Assembly: GCA_963702165.1 (NCBI GenBank)
Contig: OY969722.1
Coordinates: 1,488,001-1,552,000 of the forward strand
Length of the DNA stretch: 64,000 nt
Direction: 5' to 3'
From: Terrimesophilobacter sp963702165
GTDB taxonomy: Bacteria; Actinomycetota; Actinomycetes; Actinomycetales; Microbacteriaceae
A program made the position numbers and the translations under genes. Below are positions 41,649-50,644 of the stretch, in pieces; positions within the stretch are counted from its first letter, which is position 1, and each line of letters starts with the position of its first letter. The notes under the pieces are model-generated. The model saw only the letters and a program-made list of their open reading frames with translations, was not told the origin of the DNA and did no database searches.

Positions 41649-42743
41649 TCAGCGAACGGATGCCGCCAACCGCCGCGCCGCATCCGCGACGGCGTCATCG
41701 GTGGCCGTGACCGCGATGCGAACGTGCCGATCGTCGCCGTAGAAGGTCCCCGGGGTGACCAGAATGCCGAGGTCGGCGAACCGCTGGACCAGCTCCCACG
41801 CGTCGGATCCGTCGCCAGCCCACAGGTACAGGCCGGCGACGCTGTGGTCGATGCGCAGCCCGGCACCGGTCAGTGCGCCGATCAGCACCTCGCGGCGCTT
41901 CCGGTACCGCTCACGCTGCTCGGCAACGTGGGCGTCGTCGTCCAGCACCGCCGCCATCGCCGCCTGGATCGGGGCCGGCGGGTTCAGCCCCAGGTGCTTG
42001 CGGACGGTCAGCAGCCGCTGGAGCAGGTCCCCGTCTCCGGCGGCGAACGCGGCACGGTACCCGGCGAGGTTCGATTGCTTGCTCAGCGAGTACACCGCGA
42101 GGATGTTGGTCATGCCGCCATCGATGACCCGGTCGTCGAGGATGCACGGCGTAGACCACTCTGAACCCCAGCCGAGTTCCGCGTAGCACTCGTCGTTCAC
42201 GATGACCGCGCCCAGTTCGCGCGCGCGCCTCACCGCCTCGCGCAGGTCGGCGATGCCGAGCACCCGGCCATCCGGATTCCCCGGGCTGTTCAGCCAGATC
42301 AGCTTGGTGTCGTCGGGCCAGCTCTGCGGGTCGTCGCCCGTGAACAGCTTCGCGCCGGCCAGGCGCGCGCCGACCGCATAGGTCGGGTAGGCAATGGCGG
42401 GCTGCACCACGGTGTCGTCCGGGCCGAGTCCGAGCCACAGCGCCAGGCCCGCGATGAACTCCTTGGAGCCGAGAAGGGGCAGCACGCCCGTGTCCTGCAG
42501 CCCGAAGACGTTGCGGCGGCGAGCATGCCAGTCGACGATGGCGCGCCGCAGCTCGGCGGTTCCGGCGGTCGACGGGTACCCCGGCGCGTCTGCCGCGGCG
42601 GCGAGGGCTGCACGAGCGACCTCGGGGGTCGGGTCCACCGGTGAGCCGACCGACAAGTCGACGATGCCGGACGGATGCGATCGGGCCTTCTCAGCGAACG
42701 GCGCGAGCGCATCCCACGGGAAATCGGGTAGATCGAGCGCCAC
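41649..42743 (-). CDS. dapC: Succinyldiaminopimelate transaminase
   Basis: Class I/II PLP aminotransferase that forms N-succinyl-LL-DAP, the DapE substrate. The 364-residue protein starts MALDLPDFPWDAL, has LNSPGNPDGRVL, VNDECYAELGW and the PLP-lysine region YSLSKQSNLAGYR, and ends with a short ATDDAVADAARRL. The GTG start is 4 bp after the ferredoxin stop. The order mshB-fdxA-dapC is the conserved actinobacterial arrangement, which gives confidence that this is DapC rather than another aminotransferase. Confidence 0.93.
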   Translation of the reverse strand: MALDLPDFPWDALAPFAEKARSHPSGIVDLSVGSPVDPTPEVARAALAAAADAPGYPSTAGTAELRRAIVDWHARRRNVFGLQDTGVLPLLGSKEFIAGLALWLGLGPDDTVVQPAIAYPTYAVGARLAGAKLFTGDDPQSWPDDTKLIWLNSPGNPDGRVLGIADLREAVRRARELGAVIVNDECYAELGWGSEWSTPCILDDRVIDGGMTNILAVYSLSKQSNLAGYRAAFAAGDGDLLQRLLTVRKHLGLNPPAPIQAAMAAVLDDDAHVAEQRERYRKRREVLIGALTGAGLRIDHSVAGLYLWAGDGSDAWELVQRFADLGILVTPGTFYGDDRHVRIAVTATDDAVADAARRLAASVR

Positions 42744-42747
42744 AGTG

Positions 42748-43074
42748 CTACGCGCCGACGCCCTGCGGCGGAAGCGCGGCGACGACCGCGTGATCCTTGT
42801 GGATGACACCCACCTTGGCGGCTCCACCTGGCGACCCGACATCGTCGAAGAACTCCACGTTCACGCGGTAGTAGTCGGCCCATTCGCTGGGCACGTCGTC
42901 TTCGTAGTAGATCGCTTCGACCGGGCAGACCGGCTCACACGCACCACAGTCGACGCATTCGTCGGGGTGGATGTAGAGCATCCGGTCGCCCTCGTAAATG
43001 CAGTCCACCGGGCACTCGTCGACGCACGCTCGATCCTTCACATCGACGCAGGGCAACGCGATCACGTACGTCAC
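42748..43074 (-). CDS. fdxA: Ferredoxin, 7Fe/4Fe-4S type
   Basis: A 108-residue electron carrier. The N-terminus has CVDVKDRACVDECPVDCI, the pattern of a seven-iron ferredoxin, and the second cluster motif CVDCGACEPVCP follows at 38-49. The C-terminal acidic part (EDDVPSEWADYY) is typical of actinobacterial FdxA/FdxC. The GTG start overlaps the mshB stop by 4 bp (GTGA). It is the middle gene of the mshB-fdxA-dapC operon. Confidence 0.95.
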   Translation of the reverse strand: MTYVIALPCVDVKDRACVDECPVDCIYEGDRMLYIHPDECVDCGACEPVCPVEAIYYEDDVPSEWADYYRVNVEFFDDVGSPGGAAKVGVIHKDHAVVAALPPQGVGA

Positions 43075-44261
43075 TGTGGGTTGCTCTCCTTCGACTTGGG
43101 GCTGCCACCCATGCTACCCCTCGCCGCAAACGACAGGCGGGGCCAGCCGAGCACGAGCGCGACGATCACGATCGGCCCGTACGCCCACAGCCAACCGGCG
43201 AAGTTCGCGGGAATCAGCACCGACCCGCCCGGCCCGACCATCGCGAACAGCCCGATGGTCAGCAGCAGCGCGGTCGCACTGATGGCGACCGGGATGCGGC
43301 TGCCGAAGTACAGGCGCATGCCGACCAGCAGCGCGCTGACCACCAGCAGCGACGCGGCGACGCCGATCCACAGCGGCCCGCTCGGCAGGGTGACCGCGAG
43401 CTGGTGGTTCACGGTGCCGATCGCGCCGATCGCGGCGCCCAGAACGGCGGCGACGACCCCGGTCGTGACCTTCCCGCTGCGCGTGAGACCAGCCCAACCC
43501 GGCGTCGGCTGCACGTGCCTTCCCCGGCGTTCGAACGACTCGAGGGTCGTGACGATCTCGGTCTGACCGCCCGGGTGCGTGATGGTGTCGCCGTCCAGGC
43601 TCAGCTGCGATCGGTAGGCGCGGAGGGCCGCCCGCTTCGTCTCAAGCACCGGCCGCACGTCGACGCGGCGAGCGGTGTCGGATGCGCCGGCATCCGGCAC
43701 GATCGCCCAGAACGGCACACCGAGCACCGCGGTGGCCTGCTCGGTCGCCTCGTGGACGCGGATGTGGTCCGGATGCCCGTATCCGCCGTCCTCGTCGTAG
43801 CTGATGACGGCGGTGGGCTGAACCGTAGCGATCGCGGTTGCGATGTCGGCGACCACATCACCGAACTCGGCCGCGCACAGGCTGTCACCCGCCACATCCG
43901 GGAGGGGAAGCGGACTGCCGTCCTCGCCCCACACCATGCCGGAGTCGGTGTACCGACGCGGCGTACGACCGGCCAGCCTGGCGCCCGGATCGCCGAGGAA
44001 CCAGTGATCGCCGACGCCGAGCGTGGTGAGCGCGGCCCGAAGCTCGGATTCGCGCTGCTGGGTAAGCGCATCCCCAGTCAGGCCCGCCAGGTCTGGCGCG
44101 ATGACCTCGCCGAGTTCCCCGCGCGTGCAGGTGAGAACGGCGACGGCGGCACCGCTCGCGACGAGCGTCGCGATGGTGCCGCCGGTCGTGATCGATTCGT
44201 CATCCGGATGCGCGTGCACGAAAAGGACACGCTCGCCCGGCTGCCCATCGACTGCATTCAC
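43071..44261 (-). CDS. mshB: MshB-like deacetylase (mycothiol) with C-terminal membrane domain
   Basis: Deacetylates GlcNAc-Ins in mycothiol synthesis. The N-terminal 270 residues form a PIG-L/LmbE domain with the zinc motif AHPDDE (residues 16-21) and the second His motif YGHPDHIRVH. Beyond that are four hydrophobic segments (about 280-300, 305-328, 335-355 and 360-382), giving 396 residues compared with about 300 in M. tuberculosis MshB. The added membrane part is unexplained and may tether the enzyme. The GTG start has TATCCT 7 nt upstream. It is first in the mshB-fdxA-dapC operon. Confidence 0.88.
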   Translation of the reverse strand: MNAVDGQPGERVLFVHAHPDDESITTGGTIATLVASGAAVAVLTCTRGELGEVIAPDLAGLTGDALTQQRESELRAALTTLGVGDHWFLGDPGARLAGRTPRRYTDSGMVWGEDGSPLPLPDVAGDSLCAAEFGDVVADIATAIATVQPTAVISYDEDGGYGHPDHIRVHEATEQATAVLGVPFWAIVPDAGASDTARRVDVRPVLETKRAALRAYRSQLSLDGDTITHPGGQTEIVTTLESFERRGRHVQPTPGWAGLTRSGKVTTGVVAAVLGAAIGAIGTVNHQLAVTLPSGPLWIGVAASLLVVSALLVGMRLYFGSRIPVAISATALLLTIGLFAMVGPGGSVLIPANFAGWLWAYGPIVIVALVLGWPRLSFAARGSMGGSPKSKESNPQ

Positions 44262-44268
44262 AGTGCTC

Positions 44269-44274
44269 AGGATA
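44269..44274 (-). promoter_or_regulatory. -10 box (TATCCT), leaderless type, mshB operon
   Basis: Minus-strand TATCCT with a 7-nt spacer to the GTG of mshB. Confidence 0.5.
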
Positions 44275-44288
44275 AGCGAGTGTCGAGG

Positions 44289-44741
44289 CTACTCCTTGCC
44301 ACCCTGAGTGACGAGGTAGGACGCCTCCCAGCCACCGTCGACCTGCTCAACGCCGACGATCACACCATAATCGTCGCTGTTGTAGAAGCCGCTCGCGCTC
44401 TTCTCGTCCTCGACCAGCACGCCCTCAAGCCCAGCACCCTCAAGTTGCTCCCGGATCTTCGCGGCGGCTTCGATGCCGCTCACCCCGATCGTCACCGTCC
44501 AGGTCTTCACGTCGCCCATCTTCAGCGACGAGCCCTCCTTGACCGGCCCGTCGTGCAACGGGACATCCTTCGGAAAGTCAGCCGGCACGCTCGTGCCGCT
44601 GTCCTCGACGTTGACGCCCAGTCCGTTCTCGATGACGCTCTCAAGCGGGTTGCTGAAGCAGCCACTGAGGCTGAAGACCAGCCCACCGCTCACAAGGAGT
44701 GCGGCGCTGACGGTGGTGAACTTGCGGGCAGGCTTGAACAT
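44289..44741 (-). CDS. Putative lipoprotein, unknown function
   Basis: A 150-residue protein with a lipoprotein signal: basic MFKPARKF, a hydrophobic stretch and the lipobox LSGC at 25-28. The mature part, after a linker, is a small alpha/beta domain with WTVTIGVSGIEAAAKIREQL and a final VDGGWEASYLVTQGGKE. I do not recognise the family. The ATG was chosen because AAGGA lies 4 nt upstream and the signal peptide begins there; an earlier frame start adds an implausible tail. It follows typA on the same strand. Confidence 0.8.
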   Translation of the reverse strand: MFKPARKFTTVSAALLVSGGLVFSLSGCFSNPLESVIENGLGVNVEDSGTSVPADFPKDVPLHDGPVKEGSSLKMGDVKTWTVTIGVSGIEAAAKIREQLEGAGLEGVLVEDEKSASGFYNSDDYGVIVGVEQVDGGWEASYLVTQGGKE

Positions 44742-44837
44742 GTCGTCCTTAAAGGTGGAGTGTCGGGAACGGAGCAATGATTCCAGAACGGGGCATCCGT
44801 TGTCGCTTCGCGGCACCCCAGACCTCGAAGTCTCGGG

Positions 44838-46745
44838 TTACGCGTTGTTCGCCCGCTTGACCGCCGCGGCGGAACGCGCACGCGCGTTGGAATCCAGCTC
44901 GACCTTGCGGATGCGCACGAAATCGGGCGTCACCTCTACGCACTCGTCTTCGCGCGCGAACTCGAGGCTTTCCTCGAGGCTCAACTGACGCGATGGAGTC
45001 ATCGACTCGAACGACTCTGCGGTCGACGAGCGGATGTTGTTGAGCTTCTTCTCCTTGGTGATGTTCACGTCCATGTCGTCGGCGCGCGAGTTCTCGCCGA
45101 TGACCATGCCCTCGTACACCTCCTCGCCGGGGTTGACGAAGAACGACATCCGCTCCTGGAGCGCAATGATCGCGAACGGGGTGACGACGCCCATGCGGTC
45201 GGCCACGATCGAACCGGTGTTGCGGGTGACGATCGAGCCGGCCCACTCGCCGTAGCCGTGGGAGATGGCGTTGGCGATCCCCGTGCCGCGAGTGAGGGTC
45301 ATGAACTCGGTGCGGAAGCCGATGAGCCCGCGCGACGGAATGATGAAGTCCATCCGGACCCAGCCGGTGCCGTGGTTTGCCATGTTCTCCATGCGGCCCT
45401 TGCGGGCGGCGAGGAGTTGGGTGATAGCGCCGAGGTACTCCTCGGGCACGTCGATGGTGAGCTCTTCGAACGGCTCGTGCACCTTGCCGTCGACCATCCG
45501 GGTGACCACCTGGGGCTTGCCCACGGTGAGCTCGAAGCCTTCGCGGCGCATCTGCTCGACCAGGATGGCGAGAGCCAGTTCACCGCGGCCCTGCACCTCC
45601 CAGGCATCCGGGCGCCCGATGTCGAGCACGCGGAGGGAGACGTTGCCGACCAGTTCGCGGTCGAGGCGGTCCTTGACCATGCGCGCGGTGAGCTTGTGCC
45701 CCTTGACCTTGCCGACCAGCGGGCTGGTGTTGGTGCCGATAGTCATCGAGATGGCCGGGTCGTCGATGTGGATCGCCGGCAGGGCGCGCACGTCCTCAGG
45801 GTCGGTGAGGGTGTCGCCGATGGTGATGTCGGCGAAGCCGGCGACGGCGACGATGTCGCCCGGGCCCGCGCTCTCGGCCGGGTAGCGGTCGAGGGCCTTG
45901 GTCATCATCAGCTCGGTGACCCGCACGTTGTGGATCTCGCCGTCCTGGCGGACCCAGGCGACGGTCTGCCCCTTCTTCAGCGTGCCGTTGAAGATGCGCA
46001 GCAGCGCAAGGCGGCCGAGGAACGGGCTCGCGTCGAGGTTGGTGACGTGGGCCTGCAGCGGATGTGCGTCGTCGTAGGTGGGTGCGGGGATGTGCTTCAG
46101 GATCGCCTCGAACAGCGGCTCCAGGTCAGGGCTGTCAGGCAGGCTGCCGTTGGCCGGCTTGGTCACGCTGGCCATGCCGTTGCGGCCGGATGCGTAGACG
46201 ACTGGGACGTCGAGCACAGAGTCGAGATCGAGGTCCGGGACATCCTCTGCCAGGTCGCTTGCGAGGCCGAGCAGCAGGTCGCTGGCTTCGCTCACCACCT
46301 CGTCGATGCGCGCATCCGGACGGTCCGTCTTGTTGACCAGGAGGATCACCGGCAGCTTCGCCTCGAGCGCCTTGCGCAGCACGAAGCGGGTCTGCGGCAG
46401 CGGGCCCTCGCTCGCGTCGACCAGCAGCACGACGCCGTCGACCATGCTGAGGCCGCGTTCGACCTCGCCGCCGAAGTCGGCGTGGCCGGGGGTGTCGATC
46501 ACGTTGATGGTGATCGGCGTGGTGGCGTGGACGCCGCTGTAGGAGATGGCCGTGTTCTTGGCCAGGATCGTGATGCCCTTCTCCCGCTCCAGGTCGCCGG
46601 AGTCCATGGCCCGCTCCTCGACGTGCGCGTGCGAGTCGAAGGAGTTCGTCTGGCGCAGCATGGCGTCGACGAGTGTCGTCTTGCCGTGGTCGACGTGGGC
46701 GACGATCGCTACGTTTCTCACGTCGTCACGAGTGGCAATGGCCAT
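44838..46745 (-). CDS. typA: Translational GTPase TypA/BipA
   Basis: Ribosome-associated GTPase of the EF-G/LepA group. The 635-residue protein carries the G-domain motifs AHVDHGKTT (G1), DTPGHADF (G3) and NKTDRPDA (G4), then EF-G-like domains and the BipA-specific C-terminal domain (GRGELALAIL, RMDFIIPSRGLIGFR). The ATG at 46745 has AGGA about 10 nt upstream. A 251-bp gap carrying the longest TGCAGGA repeat array separates it from the upstream substrate-binding protein gene on the same strand. Confidence 0.96.
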   Translation of the reverse strand: MAIATRDDVRNVAIVAHVDHGKTTLVDAMLRQTNSFDSHAHVEERAMDSGDLEREKGITILAKNTAISYSGVHATTPITINVIDTPGHADFGGEVERGLSMVDGVVLLVDASEGPLPQTRFVLRKALEAKLPVILLVNKTDRPDARIDEVVSEASDLLLGLASDLAEDVPDLDLDSVLDVPVVYASGRNGMASVTKPANGSLPDSPDLEPLFEAILKHIPAPTYDDAHPLQAHVTNLDASPFLGRLALLRIFNGTLKKGQTVAWVRQDGEIHNVRVTELMMTKALDRYPAESAGPGDIVAVAGFADITIGDTLTDPEDVRALPAIHIDDPAISMTIGTNTSPLVGKVKGHKLTARMVKDRLDRELVGNVSLRVLDIGRPDAWEVQGRGELALAILVEQMRREGFELTVGKPQVVTRMVDGKVHEPFEELTIDVPEEYLGAITQLLAARKGRMENMANHGTGWVRMDFIIPSRGLIGFRTEFMTLTRGTGIANAISHGYGEWAGSIVTRNTGSIVADRMGVVTPFAIIALQERMSFFVNPGEEVYEGMVIGENSRADDMDVNITKEKKLNNIRSSTAESFESMTPSRQLSLEESLEFAREDECVEVTPDFVRIRKVELDSNARARSAAAVKRANNA

Positions 46746-46813
46746 AGAGGTGCGTCCTAAATTTGTTTGGGGGGCAGTCAATACTACTTGCAACCCGCTT
46801 GGCGCTCTGCGCG

Positions 46814-46989
46814 GGGTGTGCAGGCATCCCCGGTTGTGCAGGACCTCCCCCGTTATGCAGGACCTCCCCCGTTATGCAGGACATCCCTCGTTATGCAGGA
46901 CTTCCTCTGCCGAATAGGCCGATTCGCCTGTAAACGGATGCCCCGACGACAGAAAGTCCTGCACAACGGGGGAGGTCCTGCATAACAGG
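46814..46989. repeat. Expanded 19-nt TGCAGGA repeat array
   Basis: Four direct units start at 46833, 46852, 46871 and 46890, exactly 19 nt apart, with a degenerate fifth (GGTGTGCAGG) at 46815; two inverted units, TCCTGCACAAC at 46957 and TCCTGCATAAC at 46976, are also 19 nt apart. About 50 bp lie between the two arms. It is the only copy of the family between two codirectional genes. The rest of this 251-bp gap holds no gene. Confidence 0.85.
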
Positions 46990-46996
46990 AGCGGGG

Positions 46997-48739
46997 TCAG
47001 TCGGCGGCGTCGGCCGGTGCCCAGTCCCACACGTTCCAGAGCACACCGGCCGCGAGCGGCGCGGGAGCGATACCCGTCACGGCATCGTCGAACGCCACGG
47101 TCGCCGGGTACTGGTAGAGCGGCACTCCGTACGCGTCGGCGAATAGCATCTCATCCAACCGGATGCGCAACTCGAGCTGCTCGCTCTCGTCCGGCGTCAC
47201 CGACAGCTGCAGGATGAGCTCGTCGACCGTCTCGTTCGAGTAGCCGTTCAGGTTGCCCTTCTCTCCGGTGCCGAAGATCGAGCGCACCGCCGTCACCGAC
47301 AGGTTCGAGTAGTCCCACGCGAACAGCGCCGCATCGTAACTGGCCGTGCCCAGCAGCCCCAGCCAGTCCGGACTCGAGCAGTCGGCGACCCGGAACCCAG
47401 CCTCAGCGGCGCTGTCCCGGATCAGCTGGAATTCGAGCAGGCGGCGCGGATTGCCCGGGTCGTAGAGCATGCATACCGTCGGGGCCGACACGCCGGCCTC
47501 GGCCAGCAGCTCCTTCGCCCCATCGATGTCGGGCCGGTCATACTCCTTGGAACCGTTCTGCTTGACCGCATCCGAGTAGCCGGGCGCACCGGGCAGGAAG
47601 AGCTGGGAGTCGCGCCGCACCGTCTCCGATGTCAGCTCGCCGATCGTCTGCTTGACCAGTTGGTCCCTGGGCACGGTCATCAGGAAGGCGGACCGGATGC
47701 GCGGGTCGGTGAACACGCCGCCCGGGCTAGCGCCGAACGTGAGGTCGAGGTGCTCGTAACTGCCGTTGACGGTGTTGGCGATGGTGACACCATCGAGCCG
47801 GTCGAGTGCCGCCGCGACATCGGCGCTCAGCTGCGGACTGATCACGTCGACGTCGCCCGCATCCAGCGCCTGCACCTGCGCGAGCGGGTCGGCGATGGTG
47901 CGCACGACGACCGTCTCGTAGGTGGGCTGCCGGTCGCCCCGGTAGCGCGGATTGGCGGTGAGGGTCACCTCGTCCCCAGGCACGAGTTCGCTGATGACGT
48001 ACGGCCCGTTCGTAACCAGCAGGTCGGAGCCCTCGGCCGGGGCTTCGGCGAAGTTGTAGGCGCTGTTCCACACTCCCGCGATGGCGGCCAGGTCCTCCTC
48101 GTCGGCGGACATGACCGCGTCGATGAGCGCTTGCTTCGCCGCCTCCGGCTCATCGATGCCTAGCGCCCGCCCTGCCACGACGTGAGCGGGCAGTCCGACG
48201 TCCAGCACGAGCTGCCAGTCGATGAAGTAGTGGTCGTAGGTCAGCGTCAGCGAGCGTCCGTCATCGCCGAGCTCCGGCACCTCGTGCGCGTACTGCAGAC
48301 CCGAGGTGATCGCGCCATCGAAGTGCACCACGCCATCCGGAAGCTCCTTCGTGTACTCCCCCGTCGACGGATCGACATAGGCATCGTCATCGAAGTCCGG
48401 AGTGTTGAGCGCACCAGAGTTCGCGACCCAGGCCAGCAACAGGTCGGATGCGTCCACCGCCACGCCATCGGAGAAGACCACGTCTTGTCCCAGCTCGTAG
48501 TGCACCCGGAACGGGTCGTTGGAGATGACCTCCATGCGACCGAAAGACTCGTCAAGCACGAGCTCGGACTCGTCGTTGTAGTAGGCGAAGGACGAGTTGA
48601 CCGCCTGGACGATGGCGCGGTTCGCGGGCGTGTTGCCGTAGCCCGAGTGATCGTTGAGGGAGAGGAACGAACCGCTCGTGGCGACCGTGACGCGACTGTC
48701 CTCGAGGACACTCTGACCGGTGCATCCTGAAAGCAGCAC
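46997..48739 (-). CDS. ABC transporter substrate-binding lipoprotein, family 5 (peptide), second copy
   Basis: Extracellular solute-binding protein for oligopeptides (SBP_bac_5), paralogous to the 600-residue protein encoded at the other end of this transporter (shared motifs include SDGVAVDASDLLLAW, VISPQ and VLWNVWDWAP). A lipobox LLSGC is present. The only standard in-frame start (GTG) leaves just MLLSGC with no signal peptide. Upstream in frame is a proper signal, INRVSTALVAASVLVLLSGC, beginning with ATC at 48781 and preceded by GGGGAG with a 7-nt spacer. The true start is therefore probably that ATC (or an ATG changed by an error), giving about 594 residues. Confidence 0.88.
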   Translation of the reverse strand: MLLSGCTGQSVLEDSRVTVATSGSFLSLNDHSGYGNTPANRAIVQAVNSSFAYYNDESELVLDESFGRMEVISNDPFRVHYELGQDVVFSDGVAVDASDLLLAWVANSGALNTPDFDDDAYVDPSTGEYTKELPDGVVHFDGAITSGLQYAHEVPELGDDGRSLTLTYDHYFIDWQLVLDVGLPAHVVAGRALGIDEPEAAKQALIDAVMSADEEDLAAIAGVWNSAYNFAEAPAEGSDLLVTNGPYVISELVPGDEVTLTANPRYRGDRQPTYETVVVRTIADPLAQVQALDAGDVDVISPQLSADVAAALDRLDGVTIANTVNGSYEHLDLTFGASPGGVFTDPRIRSAFLMTVPRDQLVKQTIGELTSETVRRDSQLFLPGAPGYSDAVKQNGSKEYDRPDIDGAKELLAEAGVSAPTVCMLYDPGNPRRLLEFQLIRDSAAEAGFRVADCSSPDWLGLLGTASYDAALFAWDYSNLSVTAVRSIFGTGEKGNLNGYSNETVDELILQLSVTPDESEQLELRIRLDEMLFADAYGVPLYQYPATVAFDDAVTGIAPAPLAAGVLWNVWDWAPADAAD

Positions 48740-48837
48740 GAGGACACTGGCGGCGACGAGCGCCGTACTGACCCTGTTGATGCTGTGACTCCCCTCACTC
48801 GGCGGGGTTCAAGTTACCCCACTTCGCCGAGTGCCCT

Positions 48838-50613
48838 CTAACGCTGCGACGCGCGGTACTCGCGCCGTTCACGCTGCACAACCGGGTCGGGCACAGGGAC
48901 GGCCGCGATCAGTCGCTGAGTGTACGGGTCCTGCGGGTTGCGCAGGATGTCGTCGCGCGAGCCCTGCTCGACGAGCTTGCCGTTGTGCATCACAGTGATG
49001 CGGTGGGCGAGCACATCGACGACCGCGAGGTCGTGGCTGATGAACAGGCAGGCGAACTGCAACCTGCCCTGCAGCTCCTGCAGCAGGTCGAGGAAGCGGG
49101 CCTGAACCGAAACGTCGAGCGCCGACGTCGGCTCATCGGCGACGAGCAGCTCAGGCGCGAGCGCGAGGGCACGGGCGATGCCGACGCGCTGACGCTGACC
49201 ACCGGAGAGCTCATGCGGGAACCGGTTCCGATAGCTGGTGGGCAGCTCGACCTGGTCCAGCAGCGTCTCGACGCGCTTGTCGAGGTCTGCTCCCTTCGCT
49301 TCGCCTGCGAGGTAGATCGGCTCGCCAATCGACTGGCCGATCGGCAGACGCGGGTTCAGTGACGACGCCGGGTCCTGGAACACGATGCCGGTGCGGCGTC
49401 GGATGGGGCGCAGGTCCTTGGGCTTTGCCCGCGAGATGTCGGTGCCGACGACCGTGAGGGTGCCCTCGGCGATCGGCAGCAGCCCGACGGCGGCGCGACC
49501 GATGGTGGTCTTGCCGGAGCCGGACTCACCGACGAGACCCATGATCTCGCCGGGGAAGATCTGCAGGTTGATGTCGTCCGCGGCGCGGAATGCCGGGATT
49601 CGTCCGCGCTTCGGGTACTCGATCGCCACGTGCTCGAAGCTGAGGATCGGGGTGCCGGTCGGCGTTGCCTTCTGCGGCTCGCGCGGCTTGACGATGACCT
49701 CGACGGGCGACTCGATCGCCTCGTGCTGCTCGGCGGCGAGCGGATCGATGGCGGGCGCGTTCTCGATGCCGAGGCCGAGGTGGGGCACGGATGCGAGCAG
49801 CTGCTGCGTGTACGGGTGCTGCGGGCGGTGGAACACGTCGAGCACGTCGCCGGTCTCGACTACCACACCGTTCTTCATGACCATGATCCGGTCGGCGAGG
49901 TCGGCAACGACGCCCATGTCGTGGGTGATCAGCACGATCGCGCTGTCGAGTCGCTTGTGCAGGTTGCGCAGCAGGTCGAGAATCTCGGCCTGAACGGTGA
50001 CATCCAGCGCGGTCGTCGGCTCGTCGGCGAGGAGCAGCACCGGGTCGCACGAGATCGACTGGGCGATCATCGCACGCTGCCGCTGGCCGCCGGAGAGCTG
50101 GTGCGGGTACTTGTGGAACGACTGCTCCGGGTTCGGCATCTCGACCATCGTCAGGAGCTCGACGGCGCGCGTCTTCGCCTCACGCGGGCCAAGCATCCGA
50201 TCGTGCGAGCGCAGCGCCTCGACGATCTGGAAACCGATCGTGTAGACCGGGTTGAGAGCCGTCATCGGCTCCTGGAAAATGACCGCGATGTCGTTTCCGC
50301 GAATGCGCCTGGCGGTCGCACGGTCGACGCCACGCAGTTCCTTGCCGAGGAGCTTGATCGAGCCTCTCACCTTGGCGTTCTCGGGCAGGAGTCCGAGCAG
50401 CGACATTGCGCTCGTGCTCTTGCCGGAGCCGGACTCGCCCACGATGGCGAGAACCTCGCCGCGACGGACCTCGAAGTCCATGCCGATGACTGCGGGGTAG
50501 AACTCCCCATCGACCCAGAAATCGACGTCGAGATCCTTCACGTCGAGGATGGTCTCTGGCAGCCCGCTGGCCGCTTCGCCCTCGTGGGGCCGGAGTGTGG
50601 CCTGTTCAGTCAT
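48838..50613 (-). CDS. Peptide ABC transporter ATP-binding protein, fused DppD-DppF type
   Basis: A 591-residue protein with two ABC ATPase domains in one chain. Domain 1 (about 20-275) has GESGSGKST, LSGGQRQRAM and LLADEPTTALD; domain 2 (about 320-570) has GESGSGKTT, LSGGQRQRVG and VADEPTSALD. Both carry the oligopeptide-transporter C-terminal extension (HPYTQQLL and DPYTQRLI). It powers uptake with the permeases upstream. The ATG has AGGA about 12 nt upstream. A gene on the opposite strand separates it from the permease genes. Confidence 0.95.
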   Translation of the reverse strand: MTEQATLRPHEGEAASGLPETILDVKDLDVDFWVDGEFYPAVIGMDFEVRRGEVLAIVGESGSGKSTSAMSLLGLLPENAKVRGSIKLLGKELRGVDRATARRIRGNDIAVIFQEPMTALNPVYTIGFQIVEALRSHDRMLGPREAKTRAVELLTMVEMPNPEQSFHKYPHQLSGGQRQRAMIAQSISCDPVLLLADEPTTALDVTVQAEILDLLRNLHKRLDSAIVLITHDMGVVADLADRIMVMKNGVVVETGDVLDVFHRPQHPYTQQLLASVPHLGLGIENAPAIDPLAAEQHEAIESPVEVIVKPREPQKATPTGTPILSFEHVAIEYPKRGRIPAFRAADDINLQIFPGEIMGLVGESGSGKTTIGRAAVGLLPIAEGTLTVVGTDISRAKPKDLRPIRRRTGIVFQDPASSLNPRLPIGQSIGEPIYLAGEAKGADLDKRVETLLDQVELPTSYRNRFPHELSGGQRQRVGIARALALAPELLVADEPTSALDVSVQARFLDLLQELQGRLQFACLFISHDLAVVDVLAHRITVMHNGKLVEQGSRDDILRNPQDPYTQRLIAAVPVPDPVVQRERREYRASQR

Positions 50614-50644
50614 GGGTTCCGTTCCTATCTGCAAAGCTTGAGTC

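Noticed and set aside
46814..46989. CRISPR array
   Set aside because: Units are 19 nt with no spacers between them, some are inverted, and no cas gene is present.
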